Positions 50,096 through 59,114 of a stretch of DNA of 64,000 nt are shown in pieces (the stretch's first letter is position 1; each line of letters opens with the position of its first letter). Source of the DNA: Porticoccaceae bacterium (GTDB taxonomy: Bacteria > Pseudomonadota > Gammaproteobacteria > Pseudomonadales > Porticoccaceae); contig JAQXEN010000050.1 of the NCBI GenBank assembly GCA_029250825.1, positions 1-64,000 on the forward strand. Reading direction: 5' to 3'. The position numbers and the translations under genes were made by a program. The notes below the pieces were generated by a model that had not been told where the DNA came from, made no database searches, and was given only the letters and a program-made list of their open reading frames with translations.

Positions 50096-51382
50096 TTAAA
50101 TCCTGTCCCGAAGGGCGAAATAAAGCATACCCGCCACCATTCCAGGCCAGCGCAGCAGTGTGCCGCCGGGGAATTTCCGCGTGGGTAAATTAGAAATTAA
50201 GTCAAAGCGCTCGAGCTTGCCGCTTATTGCCTCAGCGATCAGCTTGCCGGCTAGAGTTGCCGTGGGCACGCCATGTCCAGAGTACCCTTGCAGATGCCAT
50301 ATATTGTCGCCGATACGACCGAAGTGGGGCATACGGTTAAGGGTGATGGCGAGAGTGCCGCCCCAGCCATAGTCAATTTTGCTGTTCTCAAGCTGGGGAT
50401 AGATCTGCAGCATATATTTGCGCACAAAACCTTTTATATCCCTTGGAAAACCCCGGCGATAATTCTCGCCACCACCAAAAATTAACCGATTATCTGCCGA
50501 GAGCTTCCAATAGTTGATCACAAAGCGGGTGTCTTGCATGGCCGTATCCTTGGCGCTAACTGCTCGGGCCAGCTCCTCTGAGAGCGGCTCCGTGGCGATG
50601 ACAAAGTTATTGATCGGCATGATATAGCCATTGATGCGCGGCTCGAGCTTCTCAATATAACCATTGCAGGCCAAAATCATCTCGTTGGCTGTGACGCTTC
50701 CCTCGGCGGTACGCACGACCACAGAGCGGCCCTGACTGTAACTGAGGACCGGAGACTGCTCAAAAATGGTTACGCCGGCTTTGGTAGCTGCTTCAGCTAG
50801 TCCCTGGGCATATTTAAGCGGGTGCAGGTGCAGAGAGGCCTGGTCCCACTGGGCGCCATAATAGGCCTGACTATCAAGAAAGTTGGGTAGGGCGCCCGGG
50901 GCGACATATTCCATCTGGTCAAACTGGTAGTTATCTCGCAGATACTCTACCTCCTCCTCAAGCTCCCCGCAGTACTTGCTGCGGTGGGCTAGGTGCAAGA
51001 TACCCTGCTTGAGGTCACAGTGGATCTGGTGCTTGTCAATCAGCTGCTTGACCGTATCTACAGCCTCTAGCCCCATATCCCACAGACCTCGGGCGATCTG
51101 CTTGCCAAACTGTTTTTCCAAATAGTACTGATCTTTACGCTGACCGATTCCTACATGGCCACCGTTGCGCCCAGAGGCGCCAAAGCCAACTGACTCGGCC
51201 TCGACAACGATCACAGAGTAACCTCGCTCAGCCAAATGCAGGGCAGATGATAGGCCGGTATAGCCAGCGCCAACGATACAGATGTCCGCGCGCTGGTCTC
51301 CGAGCATTGGTGGATAAGCCTTTTTTTGATCTAGGCTGTCTTCGTAGTAAGAGGTCACTTCGGGCATAGAGCATGGTGTCAT
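50096..51382 (-). CDS. puuB: FAD-dependent gamma-glutamylputrescine oxidase-like protein
   Basis: 428-aa DAO-family flavoprotein. FAD motif ADICIVGAGYTGLSSALHLAERGYSVIVVEAE followed by GFGASGRNGGHV, typical of PuuB/OrdL. The start SYYEDSL..KKAYPPMLGDQ also matches this clade. C-terminal GYSGHGVPTATLAGKLIAEAI closes the FAD domain. PuuB oxidises gamma-glutamylputrescine to an aldehyde. Neighbouring puuA (divergent) makes that substrate. In operon with a TetR gene. Confidence 0.88.
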   Translation of the reverse strand: MTPCSMPEVTSYYEDSLDQKKAYPPMLGDQRADICIVGAGYTGLSSALHLAERGYSVIVVEAESVGFGASGRNGGHVGIGQRKDQYYLEKQFGKQIARGLWDMGLEAVDTVKQLIDKHQIHCDLKQGILHLAHRSKYCGELEEEVEYLRDNYQFDQMEYVAPGALPNFLDSQAYYGAQWDQASLHLHPLKYAQGLAEAATKAGVTIFEQSPVLSYSQGRSVVVRTAEGSVTANEMILACNGYIEKLEPRINGYIMPINNFVIATEPLSEELARAVSAKDTAMQDTRFVINYWKLSADNRLIFGGGENYRRGFPRDIKGFVRKYMLQIYPQLENSKIDYGWGGTLAITLNRMPHFGRIGDNIWHLQGYSGHGVPTATLAGKLIAEAISGKLERFDLISNLPTRKFPGGTLLRWPGMVAGMLYFALRDRI

Positions 51383-51411
51383 TGAAGATTAAGAATTGAC
51401 ATTACCATCTT

Positions 51412-51451
51412 TTCGAATAATAATTCAACATTAATTGAATAATTATTCGAA
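51412..51451. promoter_or_regulatory. 40-bp palindrome between puuB and puuA (operator candidate)
   Basis: Left arm TTCGAATAATAATTCAA (51412-51428), six-base centre, right arm TTGAATAATTATTCGAA (51435-51451), with a single mismatch in 17 pairs. Each arm contains its own shorter dyad, GAATAATAATTC at 51415 and GAATAATTATTC at 51437, 22 bp apart. That is about two helix turns, as for two TetR dimers on one face. It occupies the centre of the divergent promoter region. Confidence 0.75.
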
Positions 51452-51499
51452 ATACACATTAAATTCAAAACTTATATACAACCTGTGGATAGGTGCTTT

Positions 51500-52843
51500 A
51501 TGCAGTCGGGACAATCGGTGGAAGATTGGCTTAAACAGAATAAGATCACTGAGGTAGAGTGCTTAGTGCCGGACGTAACCGGTAACGCTCGGGGCAAATT
51601 TATTCCAGCCAATAAATTTGTTAAAGAAGACAGCCGTCTCCCTGAAGGAATCTTGGCGCAGACGGTAACCGGCGAGTATTCAGACGACTTCTGGGAACTG
51701 CTCGGCACTGTGGATGGGGACATGCTTCTCGAACCGGATCCATCGACCATGCGCAGGGTGCCCTGGGCCAACGAGCCAACAGTTCAGCTAATCCATGACT
51801 GTTTTACCAAAGACGGCAAACCCCATCCATTTTCCTCGCGCAATGTGCTCAAGCGTATTCTTGCCCTCTATGAAGCTGAGGGACTAAAACCGGTAATCGC
51901 CCCTGAGGTGGAGTTCTATCTGATTGAGAAGAATATCGATCCGGATTCCGAGCTAAAGCCGCCAATTGGCCGCTCAGGGCGCTATGAAACCGCGCGTCAG
52001 TCCTACAGCATTGATGCGGCTAACGAGTTTGAGGACTTTGTCGAGACCATGTATGGCTACAGTGATGCTATGGGCCTCGATTTGGATACGCTTATTCATG
52101 AGTCCGGAGCCGCTCAGTTGGAGGTTAATTTTATCCATGGGGATCCACTGGATCTTGCGGATCAGGTCTTTACCTTTAAGCGCCTAGCCCGAGAAGCTGC
52201 GTTAAAACACAATATCTACGCCACCTTTATGGCTAAGCCTATGGCGTCAGAGCCAGGATCGGCGAAGCATATCCACCAGAGCGTGCTGTCACTAAAAGAC
52301 GGTTCCAATATCTTTGCCACCCCAGATGGCGAGTACAGTGAGGCGTTTTACCATTACCTCGGGGGTCTGCAGACTTACACGCCCTATGTAATGAGCTTTT
52401 TTGCCCCCAATGTTAATTCTTATCGCCGTTTTACCCGAGAGGTGGCAGCGCCAATTAATCTGCACTGGGGCTTTGATAACCGTACAACGGGTTTGCGTGT
52501 TCCAGATGCCGCGCCCAAGGATTACCGTATTGAAAATCGCTTCCCCGGCGCTGACGTCAATCCCTACCTGTCCATTGCTGCGTCTCTGGCCTGCGGTTAT
52601 TTAGGCCTTAAGAAGGGTATCAAGGCTACCGAGCCCTTTAATGGCAATGCCTATAATGAAGAGATGCAAATGCCACGGACCCTTGAAGAGGCGCTACGCG
52701 GACTCAAAGAAGACAGCGATATTGTGGAGATATTTGGCGGCGAGTTTATCCAGCTCTACACCTCTATAAAGCTGGTTGAGTTCGAAGAGTTTAATCGGGT
52801 GATTTCCTCTTGGGAGCGGGAGTTCTTGCTGCTAACAGTTTAG
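51500..52843 (+). CDS. puuA: Glutamine synthetase-family gamma-glutamylpolyamine synthetase
   Basis: 447 aa from ATG 51500 (AGGTG 5 nt upstream; frame opens at GTG 51485). Glutamine-synthetase fold: N-terminal beta-grasp (EVECLVPDVTGNARGKFIPANKF), catalytic APEVEFYLI metal ligand, [39 protein letters not shown] region, and NRTTGLRVPDA. It lacks the adenylylation loop of GlnA, as PuuA members do. PuuA ligates glutamate to putrescine. Divergent from puuB across a palindromic operator. Related enzymes use other amines, so the exact substrate is open. Confidence 0.85.
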   Translation: MQSGQSVEDWLKQNKITEVECLVPDVTGNARGKFIPANKFVKEDSRLPEGILAQTVTGEYSDDFWELLGTVDGDMLLEPDPSTMRRVPWANEPTVQLIHDCFTKDGKPHPFSSRNVLKRILALYEAEGLKPVIAPEVEFYLIEKNIDPDSELKPPIGRSGRYETARQSYSIDAANEFEDFVETMYGYSDAMGLDLDTLIHESGAAQLEVNFIHGDPLDLADQVFTFKRLAREAALKHNIYATFMAKPMASEPGSAKHIHQSVLSLKDGSNIFATPDGEYSEAFYHYLGGLQTYTPYVMSFFAPNVNSYRRFTREVAAPINLHWGFDNRTTGLRVPDAAPKDYRIENRFPGADVNPYLSIAASLACGYLGLKKGIKATEPFNGNAYNEEMQMPRTLEEALRGLKEDSDIVEIFGGEFIQLYTSIKLVEFEEFNRVISSWEREFLLLTV

Positions 52844-52860
52844 TACCATCTGCCCGGAAG

Positions 52861-53598
52861 CTAGTTATCCAAGAAGTCGATAATCCAGTTTGCCACCAAC
52901 GCGCCATGCTCTTGCTCTTCAAGCGAGGCCATGGCGTTTTTGTATGTATGCTCTGGATAACGCTCGCGGCGCAGGTTATACAGTGCGCGAGCGTAGTCAT
53001 AGGAAAATTCAGGGTGTCCCTGAAAAGACAGAATATGCTGATCAATGGCAATTATGGCGGCGGGGCAGATATCCGTTGAGGCGAGTAGGGCGCTTCCTGG
53101 TGCGGGCTGGGTAACCTGATCTTGGTGAGTGTATAACAGATTGATATTCGACTGGCCATTTTGCAGGCCTAGACTTTTGATAGCAGCATCAGTCATCTCG
53201 GTCGTTATAACCCCCAGCCCCCAGCCTACAGAGGATTTTTCTGTTTTACCCCCCAGTGCCGAGGCAATAATTTGGTGGCCAAAACAGATGCCAACCGTCT
53301 TCTTTTTATTGCGATGCAGTGTTGCGATAAAGCTCTGAAACTTGGCAATCCAGGGGTCTGGATCATATACGCTGCTTTTACTGCCGGTAATAATATAGCC
53401 ATCAACCTCATGGATATCTTTGGGGTATTCCTCTCGATTGACGGCATAAACCCTAAACTTTAGGTTTTTTGCCTCAGCTTTTCGGCCTAGGTTGGCGCTG
53501 ACAATGAGGTCTTCAATCATCTGGGGGTATTGGTCGAAGTCTGTGTTTAGCTCAACGGGGATATCGTCCGCCCGCAAGATACCGATTGTAATTGTCAC
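52861..53598 (-). CDS. Class I glutamine amidotransferase (GMP synthase-like domain), probable gamma-glutamyl hydrolase
   Basis: About 245 aa from a GTG at 53598 with AAGAG upstream; the frame opens at 53640 with another GTG. The triad of class I amidotransferases is visible: Cys in VGICFGHQ, His and Glu in FQGHPEFSYDYA. It has no synthetase domain. YIITGSKSSVYDPDPWI is typical of the COG0518 group. Position next to puuA/puuB suggests it hydrolyses gamma-glutamyl-GABA, the job of PuuD, though PuuD belongs to a different (peptidase C26) branch. Convergent with puuA (17-bp gap). Confidence 0.8.
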   Translation of the reverse strand: MTITIGILRADDIPVELNTDFDQYPQMIEDLIVSANLGRKAEAKNLKFRVYAVNREEYPKDIHEVDGYIITGSKSSVYDPDPWIAKFQSFIATLHRNKKKTVGICFGHQIIASALGGKTEKSSVGWGLGVITTEMTDAAIKSLGLQNGQSNINLLYTHQDQVTQPAPGSALLASTDICPAAIIAIDQHILSFQGHPEFSYDYARALYNLRRERYPEHTYKNAMASLEEQEHGALVANWIIDFLDN

Positions 53599-53742
53599 GA
53601 TGGTGATTCTCTTATTAGTTATTTTCTTAATAGGCTGCACCGCAAAGAAAAGATCAGCTTAAACGGCGATGTTCTATATTGACAAGCTAGATTCAAATTA
53701 GTTGATAAGCAAATGATAGATAATAGATTTATGCTTTATAAT

Positions 53743-55020
53743 CTAGACATCTCGCCCCTTGCCTGATTTAGCGCGCTCCTTCATATCCGACTGAATATAG
53801 ATCTGATCCGTGGTGCCCATACTGGCATGCCCAAGGTCGTCTGACATATGCTTTAAAGGTCTGGTGGCAACATCCTGTGACGCGCCTGTATGTCTCAGCC
53901 AGTGCGTGGTTGCCTCGCGGAGCGCCTTGGCTTCTTTACCAAAGCCCTCAGCAATCATTGAGTCGTAAGCCAGATCGAAACCTTGCTGGACGATACGCCG
54001 CAATTGCCTTGCAGTCATGCCCCCTGAGCCCCGATTTTTGGCCACCATGGCAGAGTTAATACCAAAAGACGATGTTAGTGAAGATCGATAGCGCTGATAG
54101 CGATCAATATAAGGTAAGAGGGCACTTGGCACTGAAACATCACGCAGCTTATTGCCTTTACCCAGTACTTTAAGCCAGTTATTGCCGTCATTATCCTGCC
54201 AGTAATGCTTCCACACCGGCTGCCAGTTTGATCGATCAGATAGCTCTGACACCCTTAAATACAGCGCTTTAAGCGTGGCGATAACAAATAAGGTACGCTC
54301 CTGTAGAGGATCCTTGTCGGCGGCCTTTTCGGCGCACTCCAAAACAAAGTCCCACTGCAAATCAGACAGTCGCTTAATACTTTTCTGGGTGGCGCCTTTA
54401 ATCAAATAGGGGGACTGCTTGCGAATCGCTGGAATAGGGTTGCCAAAGGCATAGCCCTCATCGGTTAAATAGTCGTAATAAGCGGATACTGCGGAGTAAC
54501 AGATCTTCATGGCCTCATGACTCAGGGTGTGTCCGTCCCTTGAGACCTCTATATCAGCGCCCTCCACCATTGCCTGTTTACGGTCTTCCTTGGCCAATTT
54601 GCCAGCAAATGGCCGCCAGTTTTTGTTTTGACGGCACTCTCCGCCGATTATTTTAAAGCGATCCTGTACCGAATCCCCGACCCAAGCCGCTGGCGGACGG
54701 TGAACGAAATCGAAATATCCCTCTAGATGCGGGCGCTTAAGCTGGATAACGCTTTTGCCGGCAACGGTCCAGGCCCACAGCAATAGGCGCTCAACTTCAT
54801 TGCGGTAACCGCGGAACGTGGCTTCACTTTTGCGGCTGTAACTCTTGAGAAAGGATTGGGTGTAGAGAAAGTCTTCACGGGCGTCAGGGATTTTTTTACA
54901 ACTGACCTCGAGAAAATTTTTTGAATCTGGGTAGTCATCTAACATCTTAATTGCCATAGGTAGCCGTACAAAAGACTTGTGGGCATCAAACAGCGGGCAG
55001 GCAATAAAGGCTTTGGACAT
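53743..55020 (-). CDS. Tyrosine-type site-specific recombinase (orphan integrase)
   Basis: 425 aa. The C-terminal catalytic domain shows Arg in YLRVSELSDR, the H373-W-L-R376 motif (HWLRHTGAS), H398 in LGHASMGTT and the likely nucleophile Y408 (DQIYIQ). An N-terminal SAM-like core-binding domain spans about 55-200 (SEATFRGYRNEVERLLLWAW). No excisionase, phage genes, tRNA or evident att repeats adjoin it. It may be a remnant of an element or a domesticated recombinase. Separated from prc by 261 bp of AT-rich DNA. Confidence 0.85.
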   Translation of the reverse strand: MSKAFIACPLFDAHKSFVRLPMAIKMLDDYPDSKNFLEVSCKKIPDAREDFLYTQSFLKSYSRKSEATFRGYRNEVERLLLWAWTVAGKSVIQLKRPHLEGYFDFVHRPPAAWVGDSVQDRFKIIGGECRQNKNWRPFAGKLAKEDRKQAMVEGADIEVSRDGHTLSHEAMKICYSAVSAYYDYLTDEGYAFGNPIPAIRKQSPYLIKGATQKSIKRLSDLQWDFVLECAEKAADKDPLQERTLFVIATLKALYLRVSELSDRSNWQPVWKHYWQDNDGNNWLKVLGKGNKLRDVSVPSALLPYIDRYQRYRSSLTSSFGINSAMVAKNRGSGGMTARQLRRIVQQGFDLAYDSMIAEGFGKEAKALREATTHWLRHTGASQDVATRPLKHMSDDLGHASMGTTDQIYIQSDMKERAKSGKGRDV

Positions 55021-55281
55021 TGATCGAGATTCTCTTTGTCTGTTCAGTTCTTGTTACTTTGTTTAATTGCTGAGAAGCATAAGGTTAACTGTATCAGCCT
55101 CTATTCAGCCTGTCCATTAAAGTCCACTAATTGAGATTAGAGGACATAGCGGATATACAGGCACAGCCCTTTCTCCCGCTATTTGCACAGCTGGTCAATT
55201 GAGAGAATTAACAAACAAGATGTCTATAGTAGTTAAATCGAGTTCTGCTAAACTAGCTCAACACTGACAAGGACACACATT

Positions 55282-57582
55282 ATGTCGCGCGCTATTCTCG
55301 CCTTGGTATTATCCGTTTCGTTTTCGCTATCGTTCTCAGCTAGCGTTATGGCCATTGCTCCAATCGAAAAGCAATCGGATCAAACTGCCCTCTACCGGGA
55401 AATTCTCGATCGGTTGGCGACTCGCCATTATCGGGGTCAGGATTTAAACGATGACCTCTCCCAGCGATATCTCAGTAGCTATATGGATATGCTCGACCCT
55501 TCAAAGAGCTACTTTCTGCAATCTGATGTGGATGAGTTTAAACAGTGGACCAATGAGCTTGATGATTTGGCGCGACGCGGTGATGTCAGTCCCGGCTTTG
55601 TCATGTACAACCGCCTGCGTGATCGCATGCTGGCCCAGGTGACGGCAAATATTGCGTTACTTGAGAGCGATTATGTTTTCGATTACACCATTGACGAGAC
55701 CATTGTTCTCGATGGTGAGGAGCGCCAGTGGCTACAGAGCGCCTCAGAACAGCAGGATTACTGGCGCAAGCGGGTTAAGGACTCGATGATTCGCCTGCTG
55801 CTTAACGATAAAGAGCCGGAGAAAGCCCGGGAACTTTTACTAAAACGCTATAACAACCGAATAACCCAAATGGAACAGCGCGATAGCCAGGACGTTTTTG
55901 AACTCTACGTCAACGCCCTCGCCTCACTCTATGATCCTCATACCGCTTACTACTCACCACGCGGTACCGAAAACTTCCAGATCAATATGTCTCTGTCCCT
56001 CGAAGGTATTGGTGCCGAGCTAAGAACTGAAGATGAGTACACCAAGGTTGCTCGGGTTATTCCCGGCGGCCCAGCTGATCTGCAAGGAATTCTCAAAGCG
56101 CAAGACCGTATTATCTCAGTCGGTCAGGGTGATGAAGAGCTTGTTGATGTAATTGGCTGGCGCATAGATGATGTTGTACATCTAATCCGTGGGGCTAAAG
56201 ACTCTGTCGTGCGACTGGAGCTTATCGAGGGCGGCAATGATTCTTCTGACAGCACCAAGATCATTGCTATTGTTCGGGATAAAGTAAAACTGGAAGAGAA
56301 ATCCGCCAAGAGCAAGATTATCGAGATCCACCAGAACGGTGTTGATCTAAAACTCGGCGTAATCGATATCCCCGCCTTCTATATGGACTTCGAAGCCTAT
56401 ATGAAGCGCGACCCGGATTACAAAAGCACTACTCGCGATGTGGACAGGCTGCTCACCGAATTACTCGAAGAGCAGGTGGATGGTATTGTTTTGGATCTGC
56501 GCAATAATGGCGGCGGCTCCCTGCGGGAAGCCACTATGCTCACAGATCTATTTATTGATACCGGGCCAGTAGTGCAGATACGCAATGCCTATCAGCAGGT
56601 CTCGCGCAATCAACGAGCCAGCGCGCGGGGCGCCTATACCGGCCCCCTATTGGTTTTAATTAACCGCCTCAGTGCCTCTGCATCAGAGATTTTTGCCGGC
56701 GCACTACAGGACTATGACCGCGCAGTTGTGGTGGGCAGTCAGAGCTTTGGCAAGGGCACGGTGCAGGATATTACTGGTCTCAGCAGCGGTCAATTGAAGC
56801 TGACAGTGTCGAAATTCTATCGCGTCTCAGGCGCCAGCACTCAGCATCGCGGCGTGGTGCCGGATATTCAATTTCCCTCCCTTTACGACATTGATAAAGT
56901 CGGCGAAAGCCACAAGGACAACGCCCTGCCCTGGGATAACATCCACAGTGTGCCCTTTAAGCCGGCCCCCAGTGTTAAAGGGTTTATTCCTGCCCTCACC
57001 GCCGGGTCTGAGCAGCGCAGTGCCAGCGATCCTGACTTTGTCCATCTGGTGGATAACCTTGAGCTGAGAAATAGCTGGGACGCCGAAAAAGCGATATCCC
57101 TGAGTCTTGAGAAACGCCGAACGCGAAGAAGTGACTGGGATACAGAGAAGTTTTTGCTTGAGAATAAGCGCCGTAAGAACAAAGGTCTGGAGCTCTATGC
57201 GGATGTAGAGGCTTGGAAAGGTGATAATAAGGAGACCGATGAAGATGAGATTATCGCTGAGACAGATACGGAAGGCTCTCTAGATAGCGCTGAAGGCGCT
57301 TCAGAATCCACAGAAGGCTCTTTAGAATCCGCTGAAGGCTCTTTAGAATCGGCTGAAGGCTTTTTAGAATCCGTTGAAGGCTCTTTAAAGTCCGCCGCGG
57401 GCTCTCCAGAATCCGCTGAAGGCTCTTCCGTAACAGAAGATGAAGAAGAGAAGGATATAGCGGAGTCGGACCCGATGCTTTATGAGGCGGGCAATATTCT
57501 TGCGGATCAAATTCGTCTATTAAACAAATTCACCAGCAGACAGCTTATGGTGAAGACCCCCGAACTTGAGAAGCCCCTATGA
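55282..57582 (+). CDS. prc: C-terminal processing periplasmic protease (tail-specific protease)
   Basis: S41 protease, 766 aa, with a signal peptide (about 1-25). PDZ domain near 235-325 (EGIGAELRTEDEYTKVARVIPGGPADLQG). The Ser-Lys dyad is S466 in LSASASEIFAG and K491 in SFGKGTVQ, 25 residues apart as in E. coli Prc. Prc trims FtsI/lipoproteins and degrades SsrA-tagged or murein hydrolases. Unusual: the C-terminal domain contains a run of seven to eight imperfect 7-residue repeats of the EGSLESA type (residues about 664-718). AGGA precedes the ATG. Overlaps xthA by 4 bp. Confidence 0.95.
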   Translation: MSRAILALVLSVSFSLSFSASVMAIAPIEKQSDQTALYREILDRLATRHYRGQDLNDDLSQRYLSSYMDMLDPSKSYFLQSDVDEFKQWTNELDDLARRGDVSPGFVMYNRLRDRMLAQVTANIALLESDYVFDYTIDETIVLDGEERQWLQSASEQQDYWRKRVKDSMIRLLLNDKEPEKARELLLKRYNNRITQMEQRDSQDVFELYVNALASLYDPHTAYYSPRGTENFQINMSLSLEGIGAELRTEDEYTKVARVIPGGPADLQGILKAQDRIISVGQGDEELVDVIGWRIDDVVHLIRGAKDSVVRLELIEGGNDSSDSTKIIAIVRDKVKLEEKSAKSKIIEIHQNGVDLKLGVIDIPAFYMDFEAYMKRDPDYKSTTRDVDRLLTELLEEQVDGIVLDLRNNGGGSLREATMLTDLFIDTGPVVQIRNAYQQVSRNQRASARGAYTGPLLVLINRLSASASEIFAGALQDYDRAVVVGSQSFGKGTVQDITGLSSGQLKLTVSKFYRVSGASTQHRGVVPDIQFPSLYDIDKVGESHKDNALPWDNIHSVPFKPAPSVKGFIPALTAGSEQRSASDPDFVHLVDNLELRNSWDAEKAISLSLEKRRTRRSDWDTEKFLLENKRRKNKGLELYADVEAWKGDNKETDEDEIIAETDTEGSLDSAEGASESTEGSLESAEGSLESAEGFLESVEGSLKSAAGSPESAEGSSVTEDEEEKDIAESDPMLYEAGNILADQIRLLNKFTSRQLMVKTPELEKPL
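57271..57435 (+). repeat. 21-bp coding tandem repeats within prc
   Basis: Seven complete 21-bp units start at 57271 and recur every 21 bp through 57417, with an eighth partial. The best conserved reads GAAGGCTCTTTAGAATCCGC plus one base, giving EGSLESA. Several units are identical at the DNA level apart from one or two bases, pointing to recent expansion by slippage. Confidence 0.93.
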
Positions 57583-58394
57583 CTGCACGAATAGTCTCAT
57601 TTAATGTCAATGGTCTGCGCTCGCGTATGGACCAGCTTGAAGCCATGATCAAGCAACATTCACCGGATATTATTGGCCTCCAGGAAACCAAAGTCAGCGA
57701 CGAGGAGTTTCCCCTCCAAGCCATTGCCGACCTCGGTTATGAGGTGAATTTTCACGGTCAAAAGGGCCACTATGGCGTCGCTTTGCTGAGCAAGACCCCC
57801 GCCATCGCAGTAACCCGTGGCTACCCCACAGATGATGAAGATGCTCAGCGCCGAATGATTCACGGTGAGTACCAGATAAACGGCCAGCGATTACATGTTA
57901 TTAACGGCTACTTCCCTCAGGGGGAAAGCCGATCCCACCCGACTAAATTCCCCGCCAAAGAAAAGTTCTACGGGGATCTCTTGGCCTACTTACAAGCCAA
58001 TTTCAACGGCGATGATTTGGTGGCGGTAATGGGTGATATGAATATCGCGGCTGCTGATATAGATGTGGGTATCAAGCCGGAAAATGCCAAGCGCTGGATC
58101 AAGACCGGCAAGTGCGCATTTCTTCCCGAAGAGCGCCAATGGTTGCAGAACTTGTTGGATTGGGGACTGCAGGATAGCTTTAGAGAGCAGCATCAAGAGG
58201 ATAATAGCTACAGCTGGTTTGACTATCGCAGCAGAGGATTTGAGCAGGAGCCAAAGCGGGGTTTGCGTATAGACCTTATTCTGGCCTCGCCAGCTCTGAT
58301 GAGTCAGATAGCGGGCAGCGGTATAGATACCGAGGCCAGAGGTTTTGACAAGCCTTCGGACCACTGCCCTATTTGGGCTGATCTGGGGCTTTAA
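57579..58394 (+). CDS. xthA: Exodeoxyribonuclease III
   Basis: AP endonuclease/3'-5' exonuclease of base-excision repair, 271 aa. Sequence follows E. coli XthA throughout: VSFNVNGLRSR, DIIGLQETKV (Mg-binding Glu), FHGQKGHYGVALLSK, INGYFPQGESRSHPTKFPAK, VAVMGDMNIAAADIDVGI, TGKCAFLPEER, YSWFDYRSRGFE and KPSDHCPIWADL. ATG overlaps the prc stop (ATGA). Monofunctional product, no extra domain. Confidence 0.97.
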   Translation: MTARIVSFNVNGLRSRMDQLEAMIKQHSPDIIGLQETKVSDEEFPLQAIADLGYEVNFHGQKGHYGVALLSKTPAIAVTRGYPTDDEDAQRRMIHGEYQINGQRLHVINGYFPQGESRSHPTKFPAKEKFYGDLLAYLQANFNGDDLVAVMGDMNIAAADIDVGIKPENAKRWIKTGKCAFLPEERQWLQNLLDWGLQDSFREQHQEDNSYSWFDYRSRGFEQEPKRGLRIDLILASPALMSQIAGSGIDTEARGFDKPSDHCPIWADLGL

Positions 58395-58423
58395 GCTGTT
58401 AAGTGACAACTCTGTGAATAAAA

Positions 58424-58465
58424 GCCTTTAAATACGGGCTTTTAAATACGGGCTTTTAAATGCCA
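58424..58465 (+). repeat. Three 14-bp tandem repeats between xthA and the His-rich gene
   Basis: GCCTTTAAATACGG, GCTTTTAAATACGG and GCTTTTAAATGCCA follow at 58424, 58438 and 58452. Non-coding; upstream of the sigma-factor locus. Confidence 0.8.
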
Positions 58466-58512
58466 GCCAAGAAAACCACCCAAGCCATAAGTTAGTCAAC
58501 TAATCTCCCCCA

Positions 58513-58534
58513 CTGTCGTTCAATACAGCGACAG
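58513..58534. promoter_or_regulatory. Dyad upstream of the His-rich gene
   Basis: CTGTCG (58513-58518) and CGACAG (58529-58534) are perfect inverted complements 10 bp apart, shortly before the AAGGAG ribosome binding site (58542-58547). Operator or leader hairpin; inference. Confidence 0.35.
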
Positions 58535-58553
58535 GTAAATTAAGGAGATAGAT

Positions 58554-59114
58554 ATGCGCAGGATACTAACGATATTGACTCTTAGTGCTGGGTTGCTGGC
58601 ATTTCCAGGTACCGCATTGGCGGAGCGCGGGGACAACCAATCTTCAGTTAAACATCACTCCGCTGATCACCGCCAACAGGCCCATAGAAACCACCATCGA
58701 AAAGATAGTTACTCCCACAGAAAAGATGCGGCTCAACAGCATGAGCGCGCCAGTGAGAGACAGCATAAAAAGCAGCACAAAAAACAGCTAACTAAACAGT
58801 ATAGATCCGAGGCCCGCAGACACTACAATCAAGAGCGAAAGCACCACAATCGAGCGACCTCCTTCCACCACTTTAACGGTAATAACTACAACCACTGGCG
58901 GGACCGTCGAGATTATCGGGCATATCGAGAACATCGCGCCTACAAGCAGCATTACAGAGAGTTTTACGGGCACCATAATGACCACTACAGATCGCATTAT
59001 TTGCGCTATCATCGGGGTCATAAAAGCAGTCATCATCAGCATGACGATGGCTATCTCAAATGGGTGACCACCATGCTGTTATTGAATGAACTTCTGGACG
59101 ATGACTATCGCTAA
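58554..59114 (+). CDS. Exported histidine/arginine-rich protein
   Basis: 186 aa with an excellent ribosome binding site (AAGGAG) and a clear signal peptide (RILTILTLSAGLLAFPGTALA). The mature chain is dominated by His, Arg, Tyr, Lys and Asn, with many HH, HR and YRxH clusters (for instance YGHHNDHYRSHYLRYHRGHK), and ends with a hydrophobic helix and acidic tail (KWVTTMLLLNELLDDDYR). Such composition suggests metal binding (Cu, Zn or Ni) or nucleic acid/polyanion binding in the periplasm. No known family is recognised. It precedes an ECF-type sigma factor gene, so it may be part of the same stress response. Confidence 0.78.
   Translation: MRRILTILTLSAGLLAFPGTALAERGDNQSSVKHHSADHRQQAHRNHHRKDSYSHRKDAAQQHERASERQHKKQHKKQLTKQYRSEARRHYNQERKHHNRATSFHHFNGNNYNHWRDRRDYRAYREHRAYKQHYREFYGHHNDHYRSHYLRYHRGHKSSHHQHDDGYLKWVTTMLLLNELLDDDYR

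Noticed and set aside
53641-55281. Integrated prophage or genomic island around the recombinase
   Set aside because: No phage structural genes, no tRNA target and no direct repeats found by eye at the flanks.
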